NCBI RefSeq assembly: GCF_945859685.1
Contig: NC_079147.1
Span: 60,542,946 to 60,606,945 of the forward strand
Direction of reading: 5' to 3'
DNA from: Eupeodes corollae
Taxonomy: Eukaryota > Arthropoda > Insecta > Diptera > Syrphidae
DNA: 64,000 nt
Shown here piece by piece: positions 11,881-22,495 of the stretch. A program made the position numbers and the translations under genes. The stretch's first letter is position 1. Every line of letters begins with the position of its first letter. The notes under the pieces were generated by a model that made no database searches, was not told where the DNA came from, and saw nothing but the letters and a program-made list of their open reading frames with translations.

Positions 11881-11969
11881 TTGGTAAAAATACATATAGA
11901 CAAACTTTTAACCAAGACAAATCTACAGACGGGATGGGAAGTTATCAGTGTGGGTCGCATCCCAGCCTC

Positions 11970-12063
11970 TTTTTTTTTTAAATTAAGGTGACACAGGCAG
12001 GGATTGAATCCAAGGCCCCTTGCATGACAGTCCAACGCACTAACCATCATCAGCCACGGGTAC
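11970..12063 (-). repeat. SINE copy 3, tRNA-like head (right half)
   Basis: Continuation of the SINE at 10428-10542 beyond the Helentron. Read on the minus strand it has GTACCCGTGGC, an A-box region, GTTGGACTGTCATGC and a decayed B box (GGATTCAATCC). The two halves flank the Helentron in T-rich sequence, giving an empty-site/filled-site comparison with the SINEs at 33532 and 61574. Confidence 0.88.
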
Positions 12064-12065
12064 TA

Positions 12066-12775
12066 CATACCGATGCACATTGGTTTTGAATATCTGCACA
12101 TTGTAATGAGTGGGAAATATTTAGTCAAGTAAAGCATTCCACATTCGCGTTGTGCGGCTAAAGAAAGAATCTCTGTACTTTACATTACGAAATTGGGCTA
12201 AAGGGTAAACTGATGGGCATTCCTAAAAGAATGAGTATTACAGTTGAATTGATTGAGAGGAGGAATGCAACTGGCTTTTTCATTAGAGCATTGTAGCGAT
12301 AAAATAATAAGAGACATAAAACCTTACGACGGTGCTTGAGAGATGCAAAAGTTTCAGTTAGACAACGTCACTACCATTTTTAGAGCTCTCTTTTGAATTC
12401 TGTCCAAGAGACTCAAGTGGGTTATAGGAGCACCTGCTCAAATATAGGAATTGTCCCAAGTTTTGAACGAATATAGGCTTTATAAATTATAGCCCGATCA
12501 GAAGGTCTAAAAACTTTTTGCATCGTATAAGAACACATAAACACTTAGCAGCAGTTTTGGCGATGTTAAATATGTAATCACTCCAAAACAAGTGGTTTGT
12601 AATGCACTGATAGCTGTCCAGTCTCCTCGCTGAAAGAACCACTCATGGATAGTGTCATTGTGGGAGGGTTACGCTTTTGCGACAGTAGATAGTATTGAGT
12701 TTTCTGCATTGTACAATTCTGTCAATATCAGGATTGAATACGCTGCCATTGGTAGTCCAAATCAAATAAGGATAA
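12066..12775 (-). pseudogene. CR1/Jockey-like LINE, 3' RT fragment
   Basis: Minus-strand frames, shifting several times, match the post-RT region of the LINE at 19640-20990. In order I read TNHLFW, IFNIAKTAAKCL, a GAPITHLSLLDRIQKRALKM segment, RNAHQFTL and KYRDSFFSRTTRMWNALL. The catalytic palm is missing, so this is a 5'-truncated copy as LINEs commonly leave. The SINE copy 3 head adjoins its 3' end with two bases between, suggesting the SINE inserted at or near its tail. Confidence 0.82.
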
Positions 12776-12779
12776 GAAT

Positions 12780-13213
12780 CTAAAAACGAATATAAAAATA
12801 GTACACAAGCAGGAACTTGACCCAAAAGGGTATTAAATATTTAATACCGTGCGAACCAAAATAAATAATTCATATGAATTTAGTTTCGGATTGATCCAGT
12901 TTTAAAGTTTTAATGGCACGATATTCAGTGATGGAAATAGTTGGGCACCGATTTTGCACCAATTTCGGGTCGACCGAATATTATTAATATAGTACCAAAT
13001 AATATAAAGCTCAGAGCGAACGTCACACTCCGTTTTCCTTACATACTACTGCTAATATTAACGGTTAATGTAAAAATTAGTCCTAGATTGCGATCAAAAT
13101 CAACTTACTCTACACAGGAATTGTCCGTGACAAAATATGTCATTAAAAAATCAAAAGTAACTGAAAGATAAGTTCTGAGTTAGTTAAAGTAATTTTTCAG
13201 TAAAAATTCTCCA
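12780..13213. other. AT-rich non-coding region
   Basis: No gene recognised. A 76-codon open frame on the plus strand (12941-13171) has no family resemblance. Confidence 0.45.
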
Positions 13214-13330
13214 AGTCAAAAGTTGCTCTGTAAGGTGAAAATTCTGTATGGTTATTATTCTGTATTTCAATATACTGAACATTTAAAATACTGTGTTTCC
13301 AAATTTTGAATTGTCAAAATACTGTACTGA
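13214..13330 (+). repeat. Left arm of a long imperfect inverted repeat
   Basis: Pairs with the reverse complement of 16540-16668. Shared landmarks are AGTCAAA, TAAGGTGA, CTGTATGG/CGGTATGG and repeated AAAATACTGTA-type motifs. An indel of about 24 bases separates the TAAGGTGA block from the rest. Between the arms lies Helentron B with its internal LINE. The arms could be terminal repeats of an older DNA element that received the Helentron. Confidence 0.5.
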
Positions 13331-13430
13331 TTATGATAAGAACAATTCATGTTTAAATGTAAGAGAAAAACAAACAGTTAAGAAGAAGAAAATGAAAAAG
13401 AGAAAAGATACTATTTATTTTATTTTTATT

Positions 13431-16389
13431 AACTTCCCATAGGAAGTTATTGTACTCGTAACGATTTGTCGAATTGAAAATTTTGACATTTCTCGATGTT
13501 TTAAGGTCCCTAGAGTCGAAATAAAAGATTTTAGAGAGATGTCCGAATGTCTGTACGTTTGTTCGTTTGCGACGTTTTTTCCGTCGTCCATAGCTCAAGA
13601 ACCAGTAGATATATCGACCTGAAAGAAATTATGTTATACAGATAATAATGCAGAAAATGCATTTACAGCCAACTAGGATCAACCAAATTGACCACTGCGC
13701 GATCAGTCGAAGCAGTTTGGAAGCACTCTTGGATGTACAAAACAGAAAAGGCGCCGATATGGGACTTGACCGTGACCACCACTTTAATGATAGCTATCCT
13801 TAGAATACGTACAGCTACAGTTCGAAGAACTAACGGAAAAACACGTGCCCCCAATTCAACATCGCCAGACTAAAGAATTACACGACCCTTCAACAATTTA
13901 GGGACTACCTGTCTCACGAAATGAGAACAATCAGCAGCACAGTAAACGACGAATGCTGTGAAAAATGTATTCATTTCAGGTGCTGACAGAATAGTCGGTC
14001 GGAAAAAAGGAAGCAACAACACTTGGTTTTCAGAAGAATCTTGGGCAAGGATCAACGAACGCAAACAGTTAAGGGCTCGAATAACTGCTGCACAAAAGAG
14101 GAAAGAAAAAACGAGCTGGAGTCCTCGTATCGCATGAAAAAGAGAGAGGTTCAACGCAGTGTGCTTCGCGACAAGCGTAAATACATCACCGCATTGGGGC
14201 AAAAAGCAGAAGATGCTGCAAACAGGTGGGACAGCAGGACCGTTTACAGAATAATCAAATAGCTGACCGCTACACACAGCAAACAACGTGCAGTCAATAC
14301 CTTCTGAGTGCCTGAAGAAACTAGTCCCCGAACCCGCACCGCAATCCCAATAAAGATTTGAACATTGCCGCAATTAAAGCACTTAAGAACAACAAAGTGG
14401 CAGGACTTGATAGACTTCCCGAAGAACTTTTATAAGCAGCGCCAACGTCATCAAGCGAAGATAAAAGAAGCCTGGACCACCGAAAGCTTCCCCCTGAGTG
14501 GAAGAAGGGAATTATCCTCAAGCTCCCAAAAAAGGAGATCTTACAAAGTGCGAAAACTGGAGAGGAATTTGCGTTCTACCAGCCGTTGACAAGTAGTAGC
14601 AATAGTTATACTGGAATGCATTAGAGAACACCTGGAGGCCACACTCGATGCCGAACAAGCAGGATTCCGCGCTGGATCCTCCTATATTGATCATATTAAA
14701 ACCCTGCGGATCATTATTTACAGTGCGTTGAATATCGATCACCACTACACTACACCTGCTGTTCATCGACTTCGAAAGTCCTTTGATAGCGTTAACATAT
14801 CTGGTTAGCTTTGCGGAGAAGAGGCATCCCAGAAAAACTAATTGCTATTATTAAAGAAGCATATGATGGATCCAAGTGTCACGTTCTGCACAATGGTAGG
14901 TTGTAAGATGATTTTGAAATCCGAAGCGGAGTCAGACAGGGCTGTATTCTTTCGCCAATATTGTTTTTGTTAGTGATAAACGATGTACTGCGCTCAGCTC
15001 TGTCAGGTAGCGGAAGGAATCAATGGACTTTGACATCCTATTTAAAGCACTTGGATTACGCGGACGATGTTTGTTTACACTCTCATATAGGATCATGGAT
15101 CTCCATAAAATGACAACAAGTGTGGAGAGAGAAGCAGAAGTCGTGGGGCTGATAATCAATTCCAGCAAAACAAAAATGATCAGCCTCGGAATCCGACCAT
15201 CCTCTCAAATAAATATTTTCTCGCAACTGCTGGAAAAAGTGGAGAGTTTTCAATACCTTGGGAGCATCGTTTCCCTGGAAGGCGGAATCGAACAAGAAGT
15301 CATCTGCCGCATCGGCAAAGCAAAAGCGGCGTTCGGTATGCTGTCAAAAATTTGGGGGAAATAATCAGCTTAGGAACAAAGCTGCGACTGTTTCGCACAA
15401 ATGTCGAATATGTGCTTCTTTATGTTTGAAGCGCTTTTAAGATTACTTCAGCCATAAAAAGAAAGCTGCAAACTTTCGTAAATAGATGTCTTCGTAACAT
15501 CCTAAGGATTTTCTGGCAAAACCGTATTTCAAATGAGGTCCTTCATAGAAGGACAGGTCATGAACCTATAGAATCTATAATACGAAGGCGTAAGTGGCAA
15601 TGGATTGGACATACGCTTCGAAAAGATAACGACTGCATTGCAGACCAAGCAATGCAGTGGAATCCACTCACACAAAAAGGAAGAAGAGCTGGACGACCGA
15701 GAAGCACATGGCGCAGGACAGTCGAGGCGGAATCAGCGTCACCATAGGCGTATAGTAGCGGCCCTATGCATAAAGCGGTTCCCAATGGACTTAACTAGTC
15801 TGAGGACCTGAGGCGTACGAAAGAAATATATTTTTGGGAAAAATTAAAATTAACGGGTTTTTTTATACATCCAAAAAAAACTGAAAAAAATATTTGTAGC
15901 CTCGAAAATTTTACGAACAAAAGTGAATTGATCTTCAAACAATTTTGTGCAACGAAGAATAACGTTTTCAACATCCGGCAAAATTTTGAGAAAAATTGAA
16001 TTGATAGATTTTCTTACAAAAAGTAAAAACATACAAAAAAAGAACTAAAACTTGGTAAAAATTTACTTTTGGCTATTTTCTCACAGAAAATATTGTTTTC
16101 GATATTCAATCATTTTTTTTATAAGAATCCAACATTCCGTTTTTCCATAAAAAATAAAATCTACTAAAAATAGTTACATAAGAAATAAAAACTTTTAAGA
16201 AATGGTAAAAATTGGTTTTCGACTAAAAATCTCGTTAACAAAAATAGATTTTGAAATAAAACTTTTTCATTGTTGTTAATTTTGAAATTTTTAAGAATAA
16301 TTCAACTGACAACTTTTTTAACACAACATAAAAACCTACAAACTTTTTAGTGAAGAAGAAGTTATCAGTGTGGGTCGCATTACAGCCAC
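13431..16389 (+). mobile_element. DINE-1-like Helentron, copy B (interrupted by a LINE)
   Basis: The 5' end AACTTCCCATAGGAAGTT and the following core are close to copy A. Similarity stops near 13655, a LINE occupies about 13660-15815, and Helentron sequence resumes near 15820 with the 173-bp type units. It ends at GAAGTTATCAGTGTGGGTCG and CAGCCAC, where CATCCC of the 3' stem has decayed to CATTAC. About 170 bases of Helentron are missing at the LINE junction compared with copy A. The termini are flanked by T on both sides, as in copies A and C. Confidence 0.75.
13660..15815 (+). pseudogene. Decayed EN-RT LINE of a second lineage, inside Helentron B
   Basis: 5'-truncated in the endonuclease: the first readable motif is NQIDHCAIS, then RKGADMGLDRDHH. 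Broken frames follow with a basic linker (ESSYRMKKREVQRSVLRDKR), KNNKVAGLD, KLPKK and a QAGFRAGSS segment. Then FIDFES (decayed motif A), SGVRQGCILSPILF (motif B) and an intact YADD (15057-15068). C-terminal motifs FQYLGSIVS, RIGKAKAAFGMLSKIW and WQWIGHTLRKD mark a lineage clearly different from RTE-A, which has RLRWLGHVERM there. At least eight frame breaks or stops make it non-functional. I leave the clade open (RTE-like or I-group). Confidence 0.85.
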
Positions 16390-16539
16390 TTTTTATTAGT
16401 TCAAGGACTTATGATTTATCATAGGTACAATTGTCATGCTATTTAGAAATTGTCATGATGTTTTCTTTAGAAAAACTGCTCTGAATTTAAAAAATCTGCT
16501 AATAGGCTAAAAATAAAAATAATTTTGATATCAAAAAAT

Positions 16540-16668
16540 CAGTTTTTTTGAAATACAGTATTTTGAGATACAGTATTTTAAATACAGTATTATGATCCAT
16601 ACCGTATTTTGACCCCAACCAAAGTCAGAAACCTCACCTTAAAACCAAACGTTACAAATTTGACTCCC
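16540..16668 (-). repeat. Right arm of a long imperfect inverted repeat
   Basis: Reverse-complement partner of 13214-13330. It contains three TACAGTATT(T/A) motifs, CCATACCGTATTTTGA and TCACCTTA. Confidence 0.5.
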
Positions 16669-18788
16669 AGCAATAAATTGTATAAAGACTTTGAAGAGCA
16701 AAAAGTCTTCGTCTTCTAGATTCAGTTAATTTAATGGAAATTTTCATTAGTTATGATTATGAGTCTTTATCTTTAGTTTTTGAAAATCTTGAATTTGATG
16801 AATTTGAAATATCGAGCTTATGGTTTTTAATATCGATTAGGTAAAGAACATTAAATTTCATTAAATATAAGGACACCATCAACCCTTACACTCATATAAC
16901 TTAAATTATGACCATCAGGTTCTTTATCTAACCTTCACCGAATTTATTGTAACTAGTTCTTGAAATTAGCAACTTAATTTTTTCCTGTCCAATAGTAATT
17001 TACCTTGGAAATCAAATGTTATGTGTAGGTAAATTAATATAAATAAAAAACACATAATTTTTGTAATTTATTTATCACAAACCATTAACTTTGAATATAA
17101 CAATTTGTCATTTACAAAATGTCAACACACAAAATATTTAGTTTGGCCTTGAAAATCATGGTATAATATTTCGTCACCAAGTGGACGAGTTATAATTAAT
17201 CAATTGTTTATTTTTGACCTCACCAACTGACAAATGTAAAAGTTTAATTAGAACATAGCCTTTGCATTCGTTTGGGAAGGGTCGATAATGCAGGCCAAGC
17301 AAACTGTCATAATTTGTCTCCGTAACCTATGACACTTAGTTAAGATAAGTTTCCGTATAGACAAGTATCATATTATAACCTCCCTTAACTGCCAAAAATA
17401 GTTTCACCTCAAACAGCTCTATAGTGTCAACTTAAGAGGTGAAGAAAGAAACACCTTGAAAGCCATATATTTTCACCTAATCAAGGTGTCGAGACTGAGC
17501 ACGCCCTATTATTAGCTATACGCGCGGAATAAAAGTAGGACCAAAGGTGCGACGACCGTTAATCCTCGCCAACAACAACCCATCAGACAATAGAAACGGT
17601 ATGAGAAGCTCCAAAATGTATCCATGTAAACTAAAATATTGTATATTTTTGCGAATGTAATTTAGTTTATTTTAGGAGGATATCTATCTACAAGTTAGGT
17701 AGGTATCTTTATAAGGAGCTTTTTATAGCAAAAGGTTAAAGCAAAGGAGCACGAGTAGGAGTTTCACTTATGTACTATACACACATAGTTGAATGTGAAT
17801 ATAGTATGCCACCATAGTCAATTTTAAATGGTTTATGACTTCCTCATTAGACCCCCTCGAGACACTATTGTAAAGTTACTGATATGCATTTTAACCTCAA
17901 CCACAAGCATGCAGATCAGGAGGGCATTGTTGTTGCCACTGCCATCGTCGACGACGTTGTCGTCTTCGTCGCGTCCGTCGTTTACCGTGCGCCAAAACCT
18001 ACAAGAAATAACTAAATATTTTGTGCATAACAATGATTTTTCATCGTCTCCAGTGATGTTATACCGATGCTTTTCAAATTTTAGTAGAGCTTTCGTCGAC
18101 TAGTATTTCTATTTGATTATTTTGGGGAGAAATGATTAAATTAGACCTAATTGTAAAGAAAAGAACCAAATATCTTAGAAATGGGTCACAAATTTTAAAA
18201 ACTACTTAATTCATTAAAAAAGAATTGTGTTGGAACTAGCCGTGTCCCTTGATATACACTTAGTCCAAAAAGTCTCAGTACAGCAGCAGAATTTTAGTGT
18301 TTTTTGAAAAAAAAACGTACGAGGAATGAATGTAAAAACCAAAGCGGTAACATTGAAAAAAACTTAGTTCCCACCTTCACCTTTTTATCAAATTTAAAAA
18401 AATTGTGAATGTCATTTTCAAAATACTTCTTTAATAATAATAAATATTTTATCTCAAAATCAAAAAAAAAATGCCATACGGGTACTTTTTGGACTATGTG
18501 AATAAAGAGAGACATAACGTATTCTTTAATTTTATAATTCATATTTTATCTGAAACTTCATCTTCTTCTTTTGGATTCAAACTTTCTCATTTCAATTGTC
18601 TAATACCATTTTTGGGTAAAATCTATCAAACCTAAAGAAAACTCATAGTAGGAGGTTATTAGGATCAAAGACGTAAGACTCCAGATTTACAAAGACAACC
18701 ATACTGAGGAAAACCAGAATAAGTTCAAACAATGAGTGACATATGTATGTGCTTCTATACTTGAAAGCGTTAAGAAAATGTGTTTCTT
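16669..18788. other. Non-coding region
   Basis: AT-rich, no TE recognised. Around 17920-18000 the sequence turns locally GC-rich with CGTCG runs and a 91-codon plus-strand open frame (17828-18103) that resembles no known family. I treat that frame as unsupported. Confidence 0.45.
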
Positions 18789-19140
18789 CTTTATGGCTGA
18801 ATCACAAACATGCTTCAGCTTCGGATTCACCTGACGTTTACGAGTTCAGCCATAGGAATGCAATGCATGCTATCACAATGGAGTTTCAAACTTACGTTTT
18901 GTTTGACAATCGTAAGGAAATGAACGTAATGTATCGTAATATGACCAAACGGAAGCTCTAGTTCAATTATCTGTTACTTTGTTTGACAGCTTAACAAATG
19001 TAAACAAATGTCAACAAATAAAATATTTGCTCTTTGGAGGGATAAAATAATAGAAATACCATTCAAAGCAACCTCGAAGCAGTCCCATCGTAACGCAGAC
19101 GAAGCCGTAGCTGAAGCGTGTTTGTGATTCAGCCATAAAG
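18789..19140. mobile_element. MITE-like element with about 43-bp terminal inverted repeats
   Basis: The first 43 bases (starting CTTTATGGCTGAATCACAAA) match the reverse complement of the last 43, with the first 22 identical and about 6 mismatches overall. The element is about 352 bp. Its open frames contain no transposase motif, so it would be non-autonomous. A further copy of TTCAGCCATAGG lies inside. I find no convincing target-site duplication, so the superfamily is open. Confidence 0.65.
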
Positions 19141-19144
19141 ATCT

Positions 19145-19480
19145 TGGCATTCACAAATCCGCTGACCCGGGTAGTATCCCCACTATTGTTCTGAAGAGCT
19201 GTTCTTCGATGCTGGTAAAACTAGTGTGCAAGCTTTTCAATATGTCCTATTGTACAGGTCTCTTTCCGAGTAGAGGAAAAGCAGCATTGTTCCACCTGTC
19301 AAACGCTGATCAATTTTCAGCTTAAGAATTATCTTGAAGTAAGATTATTGCACTTGATATTTCAAAGGCATTTGATTGAGTTTGGCATCAAGCTCTCTTG
19401 TCGAAAATGCATGTTTTTGATATTGATGCATCTCTTCTTTGTTGGGTTATAAAGTTAAATTTAAGAAGTATTACTCGGGT
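19145..19480 (+). pseudogene. CR1/Jockey-like LINE fragment 1
   Basis: Translation gives IPTIVLKSCSSMLVKLVCKL, a decayed ALFHLSNADQF, then motif A as IIALDISKAFD followed by a stop and VWHQALLSKM. The finger domain between the two parts is deleted. Same family and same region as the fragment at 19640, so this is a second copy or a duplication. Confidence 0.75.
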
Positions 19481-19639
19481 ACAAATCTAATATCCACAAA
19501 AAAGGTAATTTTAAAATTCTTTTAAAGAAAACGTTAAAGTTTATTTGCTACTTGAAACATATTCTTATGAGTGAGTCTTTTGACTCCGCCTATCATCGAG
19601 CGTGTAAGTGATTCTATGGGGCCAATCTTTTTCCTCTCC

Positions 19640-20990
19640 TTGGAGATCTAAACACACATAAATCCTATTGTTCTGAAGAGTTGTTTTCAACGCTAGCAAA
19701 ACCACTCTGTAAGCTTTTTCATTTGTCCAGCCTATTCCCAAAAAAGGCGAATCCTTCTCACCCTTTAATCACCGACCTATTGCACTTACGTTCCAAGGTC
19801 ATGGAAACGCTGATACATTATCAGCTGAAGAAATATCTCGAAGATTGAAAGCTTCTTAATGACCGGCAGAACAGCTTTCGCAGCAATAGGTCCAACGATG
19901 ATCTCATGGTTCATCTCACCGAACAGTGAAGCACATCTTTACATCGTTTTGGAGAAAGTAAGATAATTGCACTTGATGCATTTGATAGGGTTTGGCATCT
20001 CTTATCGAAAATGCGTGCTTTCGGTTTTCATGAATCCCACCTTCATTGGATTAGTAATTAATTACCTTTCGAATCGTTCAATACAAATTGTATTGGATAG
20101 GTTCAAGTCTGAAAACTTCAAAATAAATACTGGTGTGCCCCAGGGTTCTGTTATATCTCCAATACTTTTTCTCATTTCGTGTCTGCAACTTCTAATCCAA
20201 TACATTCCTTCGCTGTAGATAGTACTCTTAGCTTTTCATGACACACATGCCTCTTCTTCGGATGTGGAACTGCAACAACAAAATATGATAAGTTCATTGA
20301 ATTTCGACCTAAAGAGCATTGTACAATGGTGATTAAAAACCGCGTGGAATTAAATGCTTCGAAAACCCAATGTATTGTTAAAGCGAGACACACCCCTCTT
20401 GCCATTATCAATGGATGGCACTTGCATTGAAGAGACTGAACACCTCGATATTCTCGATATGTGTATCATTAACATCTTTTGTGGAAGGATCACATACGCG
20501 ATGTCGCCAAAAATGCCGCAAGATGTTTGGGTTTTCTAAGGCGACGCAAGAAGTTTTTCTCCCACTCTGGTCTGACTGTTATCTACAAAACTTATATACG
20601 TCCAAAGCTTGAGTATAATTCCCATCTCTGTGCTGGTGCTCCTGCAACTTACTTAAGATTCTTGGACAGCATTAAACGTAGAGCATTTAAATTAAATGGC
20701 GAAAACACCTTCATAGGATCATTAAAGTCGCTTGAACATCGTCGTAAAGTTTCTTGTCTTACGCTTTTTAACAATTATTCTAGCGGTTTATGCTTAAGTG
20801 AAATAGCTAGGTGCATTTCTCCTCTTAAACAGTTCAACCGTATTATTCGCGATTCTAGGAATGCTCATCAGTATACCCTCAAGTCCAACTTCGGTCGTAC
20901 TTTCAAGTACAGAGATTCGTTCTTTAGCTGTTCTACTCGAATGTGGACACTGTGCCTTTATATAATAAGGGTAGTTATATCCTCTTGAGT
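19640..20990 (+). pseudogene. CR1/Jockey-like LINE fragment 2 (RT and C-terminal region)
   Basis: RT motifs in order with frameshifts: IVLKSCFQR-type start, YQLKKYLED, RQNSFRSNRS, KIIALDAFDRVW (motif A with SKA lost), GVPQGSVISPILF (motif B near 20130-20170), then a broken motif C region. After it come LPLSMDGTCIEETEHLDIL, DVAKNAARCLGFLRRRKKFF, YIRPKLEYNSHLCAGAPATY and a C-terminus with KYRDSFFSCSTRMW. The longest clean frame is 20479-20988. The minus-strand remnant at 12066-12775 is the same family. Non-functional. Confidence 0.85.
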
Positions 20991-20994
20991 GTGC

Positions 20995-21735
20995 GCTTAT
21001 TATAAAAAAAATTCAAATTCCAATACCATATCGTTTCCATAAAGGAGTAAACTTCTGTTATGTAAATCAATAGAAGGTTCTGCTGATAGAAACTCCTACA
21101 GATTATTTATATAGAGAGCTTAAAGCAAATGTGGTAAGAAACGTCTCAGTTAAACTTCAAAGAGGGTGTCAAAATATTCGAAGACATCTTCTTTTTTTCC
21201 AAAATGCAGATGTCTGAATATATAGCTTCTGCCAAGTGTGAGACCCTCATGTACCTTCTTTAATTCTGCCAGCTTCTGATGAACAATTGATATTTTTACC
21301 TAAAGCCTGCTTAAAATTCTGGCAAAATATCACTGGCCTCTACATATGCATTTAGGCTCTAGTCAAACACTCTTATCCTAATGGTCGCTTTACTTAGGTT
21401 GATTTAAGAGTGTCAAGAGTTAATTGTGAACTTACCGAGCTCCTCCCGCCATTTTATCGCAAGCGACATTTTCAATAAAAAAGACAACTTAATTATTAAA
21501 AATTTCTAGTAGTACATATAGCCTTGAAGACTATTGTCATGTCTTAACTTAAGCATAATTACTAATTTCCAATACTGACGTTTACGATAACATTTATTTT
21601 TTCGCTTACGATAAATTGGTGGGAAGGGCTCCTTAAGGTCCTTTCACGATACATGGACATTCTGAAAAATGTTAAGAATATTTCTAAAAATAAAAAAAAA
21701 ATAAAAAAAAAATAAAAAAATAGACACATATGGAT
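20995..21735. other. Non-coding region with an A-rich tract
   Basis: No gene recognised. An A-rich tract at about 21690-21722 (AAATAAAAAAAAA units) could be the tail of an unrecognised retroelement. Confidence 0.4.
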
Positions 21736-21739
21736 TTCA

Positions 21740-22495
21740 CTCTCAGCTCCAAATGTGGATAAAGATCTATTTAGTGGTACAAATTGATAATGCCTTATCT
21801 AGAAAATCATACATTTTTTGGGCGTTCCTCCAGGTATTCACCTTGGACCACTTCTTTTTATCATTTTTATTAACGACTTACCATTACATCTTACTTTTTC
21901 TAATTGTCCCCTATTTGCTGACAATTTGAAGATATTCAGTTCCATAAATTCACTTAAAGATGCAAAAAAAGTTAAAATTGATTTAAATAATTTAAATAAG
22001 TGGTGTAATATCAATGGGCTATATTTTAACAACAAGAAATGTAGCTTTGTGACATTTTCTAGAAATCACAGTGCATTATATTATAATTATAAACTTGAAA
22101 ACGACATTTTACAAAGACTTGATAGCCATAAGGATCTAGGCGTAATCTTTGATTCTAAAATGAATTTCTCAAATCACATGGACCATGCGATCTCAAATGC
22201 AAACTCTATGCTATGGGTAGTTTTTCGAAATTCAAAATATTTCAAAGACCCCTATACATTAAAAGCTCTTTATTCTAGTCTCCTCCGACCACATTTAGAA
22301 TATTGTACTGTTATATGGAGCCCCTTTACCGCGTCCAGCATTTGTCGTATAGAAAAAGTTCAAAAAAGGTTCACAAAGTTACGAAAAATATATGGTTATT
22401 CAAATTTTCCATCTTATGAGACGAGGTGTATTTTAAATGATCTAAAACCTTGCTCAGAGAAAAAATTTGAACTCAATACTTTTTTTTTTTGATGT
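21740..22495 (+). pseudogene. Jockey-like LINE, RT part (left half, split by an RTE)
   Basis: An open frame of 224 codons starts at motif B (GVPPGIHLGPLLFIIFINDL). It continues through motif C as FADN instead of FADD (21914-21925), LNKWCNINGL, HKDLGVIFDSKMNF and LRPHLEYCTVIWSPF. The frame closes artificially where an RTE inserted. The C-terminus resumes at 25424-25760. The Asp-to-Asn change in motif C would be inactivating. The palm upstream of motif B is missing apart from a weak NALSRK segment, so this was a 5'-truncated insertion. Confidence 0.87.

Larger units (their letters stand above)
10543..11969 (+). mobile_element. DINE-1-like non-autonomous Helentron, copy A
   Basis: A non-coding element, probably moved by a Helentron Rep/helicase encoded elsewhere. 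It starts with a small hairpin (AACTTCC CATA GGAAGTT). The first ten bases AACTTCCCAT recur inverted near the 3' end (11934-11943). A 3' stem GGGATG (11931-11936) / CATCCC (11958-11963) lies six bases from the AGCCTC terminus. A CGTA/CGTC-rich microsatellite (about 10655-10707) and a CATAGCTCAAGAACCAG-type block follow the 5' end. This order (5' inverted repeat, core, microsatellite, core, 3' stem-loop) is that of Drosophila DINE-1/INE-1. It sits inside a SINE between T residues with no duplication. Central tandem repeats are listed separately. No protein is encoded. Confidence 0.78.

Noticed and set aside
17828..18103. 91-codon protein-coding frame
   Set aside because: No domain, no family resemblance, and the Ser/Leu-rich part comes from CGTCG-type repeats.
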